A DNA stretch of 20,263 nt from a virus, in the IMG/VR virus record IMGVR_UViG_3300032322_001997, positions 1-20,263 of that record; one strand, written 5' to 3'. The translations under genes and the position numbers were made by a program. The stretch's first letter is position 1, and every line of letters starts with the position of its first letter. The notes beneath the pieces are model-generated. The model was not told where the DNA came from and searched no databases. It worked only from the letters and a program-made list of their open reading frames with translations. Shown piece by piece: positions 11,497-18,160 of this stretch.

Positions 11497-12473
11497 ATTT
11501 TCTTCCAGTTATTAAACTTAATTTTTGCTTCTAAACCTGAGTATGTATTTGATTTTAACACATCCATAATATTAAGTCCAGCGAGAACCATATCATTGAT
11601 ATCCTTTTGCTGAATACTTGTTGGCCAAATAATTACTTTATCACCCTTATCGATTGTTTTTGATATTCGATTAATGATTTCTTTGTTTCTTGGTTCGTTG
11701 TCGTAAACAAATGTACAATCAGGATAACGTAACCTGTCAAGTACAAAGTCACTGCCACACATTGCAATGCTGTTTTGAACGAAAGTTGAGTCAAAAGGTC
11801 CTTCCGTAATGTAAACTGTTTCACTTTTATTTACTGTATCAAGACCATAAACTTTAGGGAAATCTTCGTCAAGCATGACGGTAAGATATTTAGGTTGTAC
11901 CCATGGATCAAGACTTCTACCTTGAAAACCTATAAGTTGTTTTTCTTCGTTATAAAAAGGAATAATAATTCTCGCATGATCATTACGAACATCATCAAAA
12001 GTATGCTTAAGTGTGTTCGTAAACTCTTTAAATTTTTCTGCGTAGAAAAACTTTGTAGGATTAAGTTTTCTTTTTTTTAGGTAATCACTTGATCTTGGAT
12101 TTTCTGATGCTTGCGGTAGATTTATTTTTGTTTTCTTTACAAAAACTGGTTGTTTAAATTCAAATTTTGGTTCTGGTGTATTCGTGGATCTGCCAGTTAG
12201 TCCTTCCTTATATCGCTCTAGAATATACTGATCATATAAGGAAGAATCAATGTCTTTGAGAAAGTATGTAAAAGACTTTGAAGTTCCGCAATTATGGCAC
12301 TTGAAATTGTAATCTGATTTCCGCTGATAGAAATATCCTCTTGTTTTATTTTTATTTTTTTTAGAATCTCCACAATAAGGACATCTAAAAGTATAAAGAT
12401 TTTCTTTTCTTTTTGAAAATTTTTCTAGACGTGCAGAAATTAGACCAATGTATTTGCGGTCAACATAAATCAT
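11493..12473 (-). CDS. 61: T4 gp61-type DNA primase
   Basis: A 326-aa primase. The N-terminal zinc-binding domain has C31-P-Y-C34 and C59-H-N-C62 flanking a basic GYFYQRKSDYNF hairpin. After a basic linker, the Toprim-type catalytic core shows ARIIIPFYNEEKQLIGFQGRSL, VYITEGPFDS (the conserved Glu) and FVYDNEP (metal-binding Asp region). It makes RNA primers for lagging-strand synthesis together with the gp41 helicase encoded at the right end of this window. Its ATG overlaps the preceding stop (ATGA at 12473-12470), and an AAGG Shine-Dalgarno is present. A TTGACA-N17-TAGAAT promoter about 30 bases upstream can start an early primase-nrdA-nrdB message. Confidence 0.93.
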   Translation of the reverse strand: MIYVDRKYIGLISARLEKFSKRKENLYTFRCPYCGDSKKNKNKTRGYFYQRKSDYNFKCHNCGTSKSFTYFLKDIDSSLYDQYILERYKEGLTGRSTNTPEPKFEFKQPVFVKKTKINLPQASENPRSSDYLKKRKLNPTKFFYAEKFKEFTNTLKHTFDDVRNDHARIIIPFYNEEKQLIGFQGRSLDPWVQPKYLTVMLDEDFPKVYGLDTVNKSETVYITEGPFDSTFVQNSIAMCGSDFVLDRLRYPDCTFVYDNEPRNKEIINRISKTIDKGDKVIIWPTSIQQKDINDMVLAGLNIMDVLKSNTYSGLEAKIKFNNWKKI

Positions 12474-12898
12474 TTAACCTTTGCTGGGGCTTGTTGATCT
12501 ATTCTACTCTGAATATTCTCCCCTGTCAATATACCTGAGGCAAGTGATACCACAGTTGTGACAATAAAACCAGCTGCCAATCCAACTCCAACAGCAATCC
12601 ACTTAAACTTTTTTAGTTCTTCAATTTTAGTATCTACAGCGTCAATACGATCACCAAGATCAACATCTTCTGCTTCTAAATTATCTTTAACATCTTTGAT
12701 CATTGCGATCATAAGAGTTTCTGATTTATTATGTTGATCCAGTTTTTCGTTGTGAACTGCCAACATTTTAGAAACATTTTCAACTGCTTCCTTCATTACC
12801 TGAATGGCAGCATCAACTTTTTCAATAAGTCTTTCTTGTGAGATTGACTTTTCTTCTAATACAGCTACTTTACTTTTTACCTCTTGGTTTCCTAACAT
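12470..12898 (-). CDS. Coiled-coil protein with one C-terminal transmembrane helix
   Basis: A 142-aa protein. Residues ~5-95 are highly charged and helical with repeated heptads (KVAVLEEKSISQERLIEKVDA and later segments), and one hydrophobic helix (IAVGVGLAAGFIVTTVVSLASG) spans about residues 101-123, followed by a short polar tail. The topology is that of a tail-anchored coiled coil; similar cyanophage proteins carry only a DUF label. A role at the membrane, for example as a spanin-like or holin-partner protein, is possible but unsupported. It overlaps the 73-aa gene by 29 bases and the primase gene by 4. An early promoter lies inside its 3' end. Confidence 0.75.
   Translation of the reverse strand: MLGNQEVKSKVAVLEEKSISQERLIEKVDAAIQVMKEAVENVSKMLAVHNEKLDQHNKSETLMIAMIKDVKDNLEAEDVDLGDRIDAVDTKIEELKKFKWIAVGVGLAAGFIVTTVVSLASGILTGENIQSRIDQQAPAKVK
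12501..12529 (-). promoter_or_regulatory. Early promoter for primase-nrdA-nrdB
   Basis: TTGACA (12529-12524), 17 nt, TAGAAT (12506-12501) on the minus strand, with a start predicted near 12494, some 20 nt upstream of the primase ATG. It lies in the last codons of the coiled-coil gene. It would separate early replication genes from the structural genes upstream. Confidence 0.65.
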
Positions 12899-13091
12899 TG
12901 TTGATATCCTGTAGACGTTTGCGGTAAAACAAATTCAATTTTCTACCATACTTACGTCTCAAATCCATAACAGGATCGACACCAGCAACTGGATCTTTCG
13001 CCATACTACTAAATCCAGGATCTCCTGTTTTACCAGGATCTGTGTTCATCATTTCTTCTCTAATAATATTTATTATGCGCTCGATATCCAT
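12870..13091 (-). CDS. Small basic conserved cyanophage protein
   Basis: A 73-aa protein: an N-terminal helix (MDIERIINIIREEMM), a flexible Gly/Pro/Asp-rich middle and a strongly basic C-terminus (MDLRRKYGRKLNLFYRKRL...). The VDPVMDLRRKYGRK part resembles short proteins seen in T4-like cyanophages; the function is unknown, and a nucleic-acid or structural role would suit the charge. It overlaps the previous stop as TGATG and the next gene by 29 bases, so it belongs to a tightly coupled set. Confidence 0.7.
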   Translation of the reverse strand: MDIERIINIIREEMMNTDPGKTGDPGFSSMAKDPVAGVDPVMDLRRKYGRKLNLFYRKRLQDINNVRKPRGKK

Positions 13092-13462
13092 CAGATTGTG
13101 TTGAGAATACGATTACATTCATCATGAATTGGAATATCATCTAATCCTGACTTTGGATAATCTGGTATCCTGTTCAAGAAAATAAGAAACGTTTTAATCA
13201 TTGACCAATATTCCTTTTCAATTTTGAAAAATAAAAGTGGCACCGTTGCTTCACCAAAAACATTAAAACAGATTATCAAATGATTTAAGATCAAATGGTG
13301 CCGCAATTCATTCTGCTCTACATATTTTTTCAACAGCCTTTTAATATATTTAAAACGCTTCAAATCTTCCTCAAATTCTTCCATAGTGGAAGCATGAGGA
13401 TTTTCATAATGTTTTATAGCGAATAGAAGATGGTTATCTTCATTCAATTCATCAAATTTCAT
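13091..13462 (-). CDS. Conserved T4-like cyanophage protein of unknown function
   Basis: A 123-aa, mainly helical protein. KFDELNEDNHLLFAIKHYENP, EEFEEDLKRFKYIKRLLKKY and LRHHLILNHLIICFNVFG form a pattern that I recognise from many T4-like phages, carried in databases under a DUF name (I believe DUF7207). No catalytic motif is seen. Seven bases separate it from the virion protein gene upstream, so it can be expressed late with it, and it is coupled to the 73-aa gene by TGATG. Confidence 0.75.
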   Translation of the reverse strand: MKFDELNEDNHLLFAIKHYENPHASTMEEFEEDLKRFKYIKRLLKKYVEQNELRHHLILNHLIICFNVFGEATVPLLFFKIEKEYWSMIKTFLIFLNRIPDYPKSGLDDIPIHDECNRILNTI

Positions 13463-13469
13463 TTATAAA

Positions 13470-14318
13470 TTATTTGATTGTTAATGTTGTTGTTCCGATA
13501 CCTACGCCTCTTACAGCATGAGGATATGTGCTAACTCCAGCAATTCCACCGCCGAAGTATGTACCTGCACCACCGACATTTCTAATCATGTCAGAAGTAA
13601 ATGTCTTCTCAGCAGTTGAGTTTTGGAAATCAGTGATTGTTCCTACTACGTTGCCTGCAACGTGAATGTTTAGAACAGTTCCAATGCCTAGATTAGTTGT
13701 GAATTGGAATGCAATTCTATTACCAATCTGACCATTGAAGTTACGCATCATTGTGTAACCAAATCCAGTATCAGAACCAGAAGTACGGGTTCCAAAATAA
13801 ACTGGAACTTGTACATTAGGTGTCATCGAAATTGCAGTACCAACAACGAATGAAGTTCCTGCGCCAGTGGTTGCTCTGATATTTACAGTAGCGCCTGCTG
13901 AGCAGAAAACAGGTTCATTCCAAACAACATGAACAAATCCTGTAGCGGTTCCAATACCTGTTGCAACGCCTGATCTAACAACTCTATTAGTACCACCAGC
14001 ACCAATGCTGATTGGCGATGCAACGTTTGGATCTTCAAAGAAAACTGCAACTGGTGTAGCAGCACCTAATCCAGTAATTCTGCTTCCATTTGGATGTCTT
14101 GTAGTACCAAGACCAGAGACATGAACTAGAACTTCATCATAGTATGAAGTAGAAAGACCAGAGTATACTTTATCGCCATAATGTCTATATACCCAACCTC
14201 TTTGATCTGCAAAGCAATTATGAGGTGTTCTGTTTCTGTCAACGTCAATTAGATGCTTTGGGATAGCATAGTAATTAGCAGCATACTCACTTTGAGTTGA
14301 AATTCCCCAAATTGCCAT
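13470..14318 (-). CDS. Virion structural protein (cyanophage 'MAIWG' family)
   Basis: A 282-aa, Gly/Thr/Val-rich, beta-type protein opening MAIWGISTQSEYAANYYAIPK, with PHNCFADQRGWVYRHYGDKV and a repeated GIGT/GLGT pattern. I recognise this opening as a structural protein of T4-like cyanophages. The long stretch with few charged residues and many short strands fits a decoration, neck or tail/fibre-type component; the exact location in the virion is not evident. It is preceded by an AGGA ribosome site and an exact TATAAATA late promoter, with a strong terminator just upstream, so it starts its own late unit. The composition is less AT-rich than its neighbours, as usual for highly expressed structural genes. 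Confidence 0.85.
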   Translation of the reverse strand: MAIWGISTQSEYAANYYAIPKHLIDVDRNRTPHNCFADQRGWVYRHYGDKVYSGLSTSYYDEVLVHVSGLGTTRHPNGSRITGLGAATPVAVFFEDPNVASPISIGAGGTNRVVRSGVATGIGTATGFVHVVWNEPVFCSAGATVNIRATTGAGTSFVVGTAISMTPNVQVPVYFGTRTSGSDTGFGYTMMRNFNGQIGNRIAFQFTTNLGIGTVLNIHVAGNVVGTITDFQNSTAEKTFTSDMIRNVGGAGTYFGGGIAGVSTYPHAVRGVGIGTTTLTIK

Positions 14319-14348
14319 TGTAGTTTTTCCTATCGGTTTTGCTTGAAA

Positions 14349-14356
14349 TATTTATA
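14349..14356 (-). promoter_or_regulatory. T4-type late promoter for the virion protein
   Basis: An exact TATAAATA (14356-14349), 31 nt upstream of the ATG at 14318, with AGGA at proper spacing in the leader. It directly continues the T tract of the upstream terminator. Confidence 0.8.
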
Positions 14357-14360
14357 AAAA

Positions 14361-14382
14361 TACCACAACCGAAGTTGTGGTA
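14361..14382 (-). terminator. Strong UUCG-loop terminator
   Basis: The minus strand reads TACCACAAC-TTCG-GTTGTGGTA followed by TTTTTAT: a perfect 9-bp stem with the very stable UUCG loop and a U run. It ends the unit with the 57- and 51-aa genes. Confidence 0.9.
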
Positions 14383-14394
14383 AGGTTAGTTTAT

Positions 14395-14550
14395 TTATTT
14401 ACTTTTTATTAGTATTCTCAAATAATGAGAAACAAAATCTATTATCCCGTTTTCTTTAAAGCGTTTAGTTTTTGCTAACCATTCTGAAAATGATAGCAAA
14501 AGTCCAAGAATGATCGTAAATCCCCAGTTAGTAACTAGGCAAGTGATCAT
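14395..14550 (-). CDS. 51-aa membrane protein
   Basis: The frame ATG (14550-14548) to TAA (14397-14395) encodes 51 residues: a short start (MITCLVTNWG), one hydrophobic helix (FTIILGLLLSF), then a polar, basic half. Its start overlaps the stop of the 57-aa gene (ATGA), so the two are coupled. The size and single span would be compatible with a small holin or membrane effector, but nothing specific is recognised. A terminator follows 13 bases later. Confidence 0.65.
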   Translation of the reverse strand: MITCLVTNWGFTIILGLLLSFSEWLAKTKRFKENGIIDFVSHYLRILIKSK

Positions 14551-14720
14551 GCTTGTGGCTTAAAGAGTTTCTCTTTAACTAGTGCTAGAACAACATCGTC
14601 AATCGAGTTGTCGGTTGTTCTTACATATTTTTGTAGAAGATCTACAACCAATTGCTTTACAGCAGGATGTGTTGCGATTGCAATTAATAGTGGTTTTACC
14701 ACTGCAACTACTGCGTCCAT
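14547..14720 (-). CDS. 57-aa conserved small phage protein
   Basis: The frame ATG (14720-14718) to TGA (14549-14547) encodes 57 residues starting MDAVVAVVKPLLIAIATHPAV. The protein is helical and amphipathic, with the middle VVDLLQKYV and an acidic NSIDDVV stretch. I recall similar short proteins in T4-like cyanophages, in structural regions, without a known role. A full GGAGG ribosome site precedes the ATG, the best in this window, which suggests strong expression. It is coupled to the 51-aa membrane protein by ATGA. Confidence 0.75.
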   Translation of the reverse strand: MDAVVAVVKPLLIAIATHPAVKQLVVDLLQKYVRTTDNSIDDVVLALVKEKLFKPQA

Positions 14721-14764
14721 GATACCCTCCTTTTTTGTGTTGGATATTATCCTACTTTATTTAG

Positions 14765-16315
14765 TTAGTATTTGAACTTTCCAGATCTGTCTTGCACAGT
14801 TCCATATCTTGGATCATTAGCAACCGATGGTCTTTTTGGTCTTGGTCTATAACCAACCATTTTATTATGCCTTTTTACATCTGGATTAGTATCGCGTTCA
14901 CCAGGCTCATCCATTTCACGTCTTTCACTCATTGGTTTTGTTTTTGCAAGACCAGTTCCTTTCTTACTAAAACCAGCAAGAATTTTATCAGCTTCTGCTT
15001 CTAATTTTGACTTTCTTTCTCTTTCTTTTTCTTGTTTTTTTCTACCAGCATCAGTTTGAACTCTTTTCATTCTTTCGGAAGCTGGTCTAAGTGCTTCACC
15101 GAGATAGTAATCTAGTTCATTTTCAACTGCTTCATTATGTTTTGGTGATTGACCAATACGATCAAATCTTTCCTTTTCTTTTTGTCTAGTGATTGCACTT
15201 ACAATGTTTGAAGACTTTTTCTGTGCTTCTGCTTTTTTCTTGCCAGTTGAAGAAAGTGCTGTACGTGCTAGGTTGCCTGCACGACGATACATTTTATTTT
15301 CTTTATCCTTATCTATTTCTTTATATGCTTCCTCAATATCAGGATGGGGTGCATAAAGAGGACCTTCATAGTTACCAGCAAACTCCTCATTCTTTTTTTT
15401 CATTTTAGGAGCACTTGCTGGATGAGTGTCCTTATAGAAAGTTGATGATCTTGATGCTTTATCAGCATTTTGTTTTTCTCTTTTTGCCTTTTCAGACGCA
15501 TGGAACATTTTACTGAAGCGAGTGGTATTTTTCTTTTCGGTATCAGTAGGAATAGAATTAGTTCCACCATCTCTACCATAAACAGAACCTTTTCTCGCCT
15601 TTTCCATTTGCCCTGCAACTTTCTTCATAGGGAAAGTTTGCTTTGCTTCATCAATTTCAAGTTCTTCCATCGCTTTCTTACGGATGGTAGCAAAATAAAT
15701 TTGCTTACCCTTCTCAGCACCATATTGCTTCTTCATAGAAGCCTTCATACCAGAATCATCATATTTTTTCTTTAGATTTTTTTCTTTCTTCATCTCACCA
15801 GAAGTCATTTCTCTTTCAGAAATTTCTTCACCTTCTGGTTCATAAGAATTCTTTAAACTATCAATTGCCTTTTGTGTTTGCTGATTTCTTTGTTGTAATT
15901 TACCAGCAACTCCTTTTGCTTTATCATAAACCATTTTACCAGCAAGTGCAGTTCCTGCAGCAAGTCCTGCTTTAATGCCAAGACCTACCAATGGATTTTC
16001 GGAAATATTTTCTTCAGTCTTTAAATCTGGATTGATAGTAACTTTATTTTTAATTCCCTTCTTAGGTTTTATAGGACCGTCACATTCACAATCTTCCTCA
16101 GTAAAAAAACCGAGATCAGACCTCCAATCGGAATGTTCTTTTTTCATCATCTTCTTTTTACCACCCATCTGATCCTTACCAGTTGCACCAGCAATAACAT
16201 CACCTCTGGTAACCGTATCATAAGGTGGATAATTATTAGCTAAGTTTCCATCACCTTTCTTTTCCTCTAGGTGAGGACGACGAAGATCTTCAAAGGACTG
16301 TTCCCAGATGTTCAT
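14765..16315 (-). CDS. Large Lys/Glu-rich protein, probable head or scaffold-related structural protein
   Basis: A 516-aa protein with extreme charge and low complexity (many KKK and EKE runs). It starts MNIWEQSFEDLRRPHLEEKK and contains a Gly/Ala hydrophobic patch (~residues 109-125, LVGLGIKAGLAAGTALAG) and an MKKQYGAEKGKQIYFATIRKK segment that recurs in cyanophage structural proteins. LGEALRP and similar E-A motifs could be prohead protease sites. Most of it is predicted disordered or coiled, as in prohead core or internal head proteins. No enzyme motif is visible. Tandem AATAAATA motifs upstream indicate late expression. Confidence 0.75.
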   Translation of the reverse strand: MNIWEQSFEDLRRPHLEEKKGDGNLANNYPPYDTVTRGDVIAGATGKDQMGGKKKMMKKEHSDWRSDLGFFTEEDCECDGPIKPKKGIKNKVTINPDLKTEENISENPLVGLGIKAGLAAGTALAGKMVYDKAKGVAGKLQQRNQQTQKAIDSLKNSYEPEGEEISEREMTSGEMKKEKNLKKKYDDSGMKASMKKQYGAEKGKQIYFATIRKKAMEELEIDEAKQTFPMKKVAGQMEKARKGSVYGRDGGTNSIPTDTEKKNTTRFSKMFHASEKAKREKQNADKASRSSTFYKDTHPASAPKMKKKNEEFAGNYEGPLYAPHPDIEEAYKEIDKDKENKMYRRAGNLARTALSSTGKKKAEAQKKSSNIVSAITRQKEKERFDRIGQSPKHNEAVENELDYYLGEALRPASERMKRVQTDAGRKKQEKERERKSKLEAEADKILAGFSKKGTGLAKTKPMSERREMDEPGERDTNPDVKRHNKMVGYRPRPKRPSVANDPRYGTVQDRSGKFKY

Positions 16316-16337
16316 TGGATAGACTTATACGTTTCTG

Positions 16338-16349
16338 TATTTATTTATT
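16338..16349 (-). promoter_or_regulatory. Tandem AATAAATA late promoter motifs
   Basis: The minus strand reads AATAAATAAATA, which contains two overlapping NATAAATA boxes 23-34 bases upstream of the ATG of the 516-aa protein. The sequence lies between the PP-loop gene stop and that start, in one of the few intergenic gaps. Confidence 0.5.
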
Positions 16350-16355
16350 GTATTG

Positions 16356-17063
16356 TCAATACACACCAAAAACCGCTTTCTTTTCAATGCACCAATGACA
16401 TTTTTCGCAAGGAAATTTACCTACAGTTTCAATACAAGAACATGTTAATGGAAAAATAGTATCCATTAAATTATATCTCTCATATAATTCCTTAATAACA
16501 AATTTATTACAGTTATAAAAGGGATATAGTTTTTCTACATTTTCATAAGTATCGATGCCAGTCAATATCCTATGGGGATCCCGTTTATGATCTCTTTCAT
16601 TTATCCAAGTAGAAGAAGTAATATCTATTCCAATCTGTGTAGCTTCTTCCTCAGTAAAATTCAAATTTGTAGCATCTATAATTAAATCAACACCAAGTTC
16701 ATTACGAAGTTTTTCATCTGGTTTTTTAGACCAAACAACTCTTCTAGCATCTTTATGTGAATTAAAAATTCCTACTGTTATGGGTTGAATTTTAATATTT
16801 GGAAATTGATCAGAGATAATTTTTATAATATCGTTTGTAACTGCTGTAAAATTTCTTGCTCTATTAGCAATATCTCTGGCATGAGCTGGATATATTTCCA
16901 AGTCAAATCTATTAAGATCAGTAGCAAATTTACAAAGTAACCATAATAATAAAGAAGAATCTATTCCAGCAGAAAGATGAATTCCAATTTTATTAATATC
17001 AGATTTAAAAAATTCATCAAACCATTTTATTTCGGTTTTACCGACATTAATTATTAAACTCAT
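16356..17063 (-). CDS. QueC-like PP-loop ATPase
   Basis: A 235-aa protein. The N-terminal PP-loop is HLSAGIDSS at residues 29-37, a variant of SGGxDS used by N-type ATP pyrophosphatases to adenylate a carboxylate or carbonyl. The C-terminus has C210-x8-C219-x2-C222-x2-C225 (CEKCHWCIEKKAVFG), exactly the zinc-site spacing of QueC, the enzyme that makes preQ0 for queuosine or 7-deazaguanine DNA. The second SGG glycine is Ala here, and the body (about 170 aa) is only loosely QueC-like, so another nucleophile or substrate is possible. No other deazaguanine genes are in the window. It is very AT-rich, with its own late-type promoter, and looks like an independently acquired gene. Confidence 0.78.
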   Translation of the reverse strand: MSLIINVGKTEIKWFDEFFKSDINKIGIHLSAGIDSSLLLWLLCKFATDLNRFDLEIYPAHARDIANRARNFTAVTNDIIKIISDQFPNIKIQPITVGIFNSHKDARRVVWSKKPDEKLRNELGVDLIIDATNLNFTEEEATQIGIDITSSTWINERDHKRDPHRILTGIDTYENVEKLYPFYNCNKFVIKELYERYNLMDTIFPLTCSCIETVGKFPCEKCHWCIEKKAVFGVY

Positions 17064-17067
17064 TTTG

Positions 17068-17952
17068 TCAATTTAAACTATATTTTTTATTATTTATTTC
17101 TTTAGTTTCTGAAATCCAAGTCCTGAAGACGTTTTTGTCACTATCGATACAAATTAAATGATTTGTTCCTCGTCTAAAAACATTTCCAATTTTTCCATTG
17201 CTTTCTATTAGAGAACCAATTTTAAAAATATCTCCAGAAATATATTGTTCTCTAATTGACCTTTCATCTACAGGAATAATATTCATCATCACATAACGAT
17301 ATAATTGACCATTCTGTTCTAATGCTAACTTAGCAATATCTTGTGCTCTACTTTTTCTGACAACAATATTAATGGCAGTATATCCACTTTCATAAATGGA
17401 TTGAAGAACATCATAAATTGTTTCAGCATTAGCATCATCTACAATGATTTCACCATAAGTTTCTTTAAGTTTAGCAATATCAGCATCTCTACTTGGGAAA
17501 ATATAATAAGGAGATCCTTGAGCAGTTTCTTCTACAGCCGCTAAAATATTATTGGTAACTTCATCATTGTCAAATTTATCAAAAGCAATTGTCAACGGCT
17601 CTTTACGTGCCATTGCATCAAACTGTTGCCTTGCTTGCTGATTTTGAACTACTTGTTGCAGTCTTTCGTAATCTGCTGTTCGTGCAGCAGTCGTAGTAGT
17701 TTGAGATCCACTCGCTTTATCTTTTGTGCTACTTCCAGAAGTTGTTGTTGACTGAGAAGTTTTTGTTTCATCTTTATTGCCACCCTGTCTAGGGGTGAAC
17801 ATCTTAAGTTGACCCTTTATAGTCTTTGCTTTCAGAGATCCTTGTTTATCGTACCAATCACCATGCCCGTCTCCGACTAACCCCAAACGCTTTGCTTGCT
17901 GCGATGCTTGGGTTGATCTTGCTTCTAGAATGAATTGGTTGAACTGCTTCAC
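17068..17952 (-). CDS. Phage protein with a degenerate nucleotidyltransferase-like domain
   Basis: From the GTG at 17952 (MKQFNQFILEA, a common cyanophage opening) the product is 294 aa; a TTG at 17988 would add 12. An N-terminal RLGLVGDGHGDWYD motif and a Ser/Thr-rich linker are followed by residues ~118-235 that resemble the HxGH cytidylyltransferase-like domain of cyanophage proteins (TIAF...IFPSRDAD...IYDVL...INIVVRKSR...YNVIP-like VMMNIIPVDER). The usual GRFNPPxxGH loop reads DKFDNDEVTN, so the catalytic His residues are gone. The C-terminus (KIGSLIESNGKIGNVFRRGTNHLICIDSD) looks like a small barrel domain common in these phages. It overlaps the 100-aa gene by 95 bases. Probably a structural or binding protein. 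Confidence 0.65.
   Translation of the reverse strand: MKQFNQFILEARSTQASQQAKRLGLVGDGHGDWYDKQGSLKAKTIKGQLKMFTPRQGGNKDETKTSQSTTTSGSSTKDKASGSQTTTTAARTADYERLQQVVQNQQARQQFDAMARKEPLTIAFDKFDNDEVTNNILAAVEETAQGSPYYIFPSRDADIAKLKETYGEIIVDDANAETIYDVLQSIYESGYTAINIVVRKSRAQDIAKLALEQNGQLYRYVMMNIIPVDERSIREQYISGDIFKIGSLIESNGKIGNVFRRGTNHLICIDSDKNVFRTWISETKEINNKKYSLN
17091..17098 (-). promoter_or_regulatory. Probable late promoter for the PP-loop gene
   Basis: AATAAATA lies 28 bases upstream of the PP-loop ATG, inside the last codons of the preceding gene. It matches NATAAATA; the AT-rich context lowers confidence. Confidence 0.45.
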
Positions 17953-18160
17953 TGATTTTCTGATAGATTTGATTTTTATTCTTCTCAATAAACGCTAGTC
18001 CTAGCGTCTTATACTGCAAATATTTAGTCTTATCTTCTTTGTAGTTCTCAATAGATGCAATATAAAATCGCATAAAGTCTTCAATCTCACGCTTCATAAT
18101 CTGTTTGCGTTTTTTTATAGATTTATATGAAGTGATTAGTTCATCAATAAGTTGGTTCAT
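17858..18160 (-). CDS. Helical hypothetical protein overlapping its downstream neighbour
   Basis: A 100-aa, lysine-rich, helical protein (MNQLIDELITSYKSIKKRKQ...), with a basic Ser/Arg tail. The start overlaps the preceding stop as ATGA, a strong sign of coupled translation. Its last 95-131 bases overlap the following gene in another frame. The tail (HSRSKINPSIAASKAFGVSRRRAW) reads like a translation of the neighbour's opening and may not be under protein selection. No function is recognised. A 7-bp inverted repeat (17992-18007) lies within it. Confidence 0.6.
   Translation of the reverse strand: MNQLIDELITSYKSIKKRKQIMKREIEDFMRFYIASIENYKEDKTKYLQYKTLGLAFIEKNKNQIYQKISEAVQPIHSRSKINPSIAASKAFGVSRRRAW
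17992..18007 (-). repeat. Inverted repeat inside the 100-aa gene
   Basis: ACGCTAG and CTAGCGT are perfect complements separated by 2 nt, followed on the minus strand by TTTATT. It sits 3 nt before the TTG at 17988 and 40 nt before the preferred GTG. It could be a weak attenuator or a translational element. Confidence 0.4.

Noticed and set aside
16331-16359. TTGACA at 16359-16354 as an early promoter
   Set aside because: The hexamer at 17-nt spacing is AGAAAC, not a -10 box; the NATAAATA motifs explain the site better.
17545-17573. TTGACA at 17573-17568 with AATATT at 17 nt
   Set aside because: Only four of six -10 matches, and it lies mid-gene with no unit that would need it.
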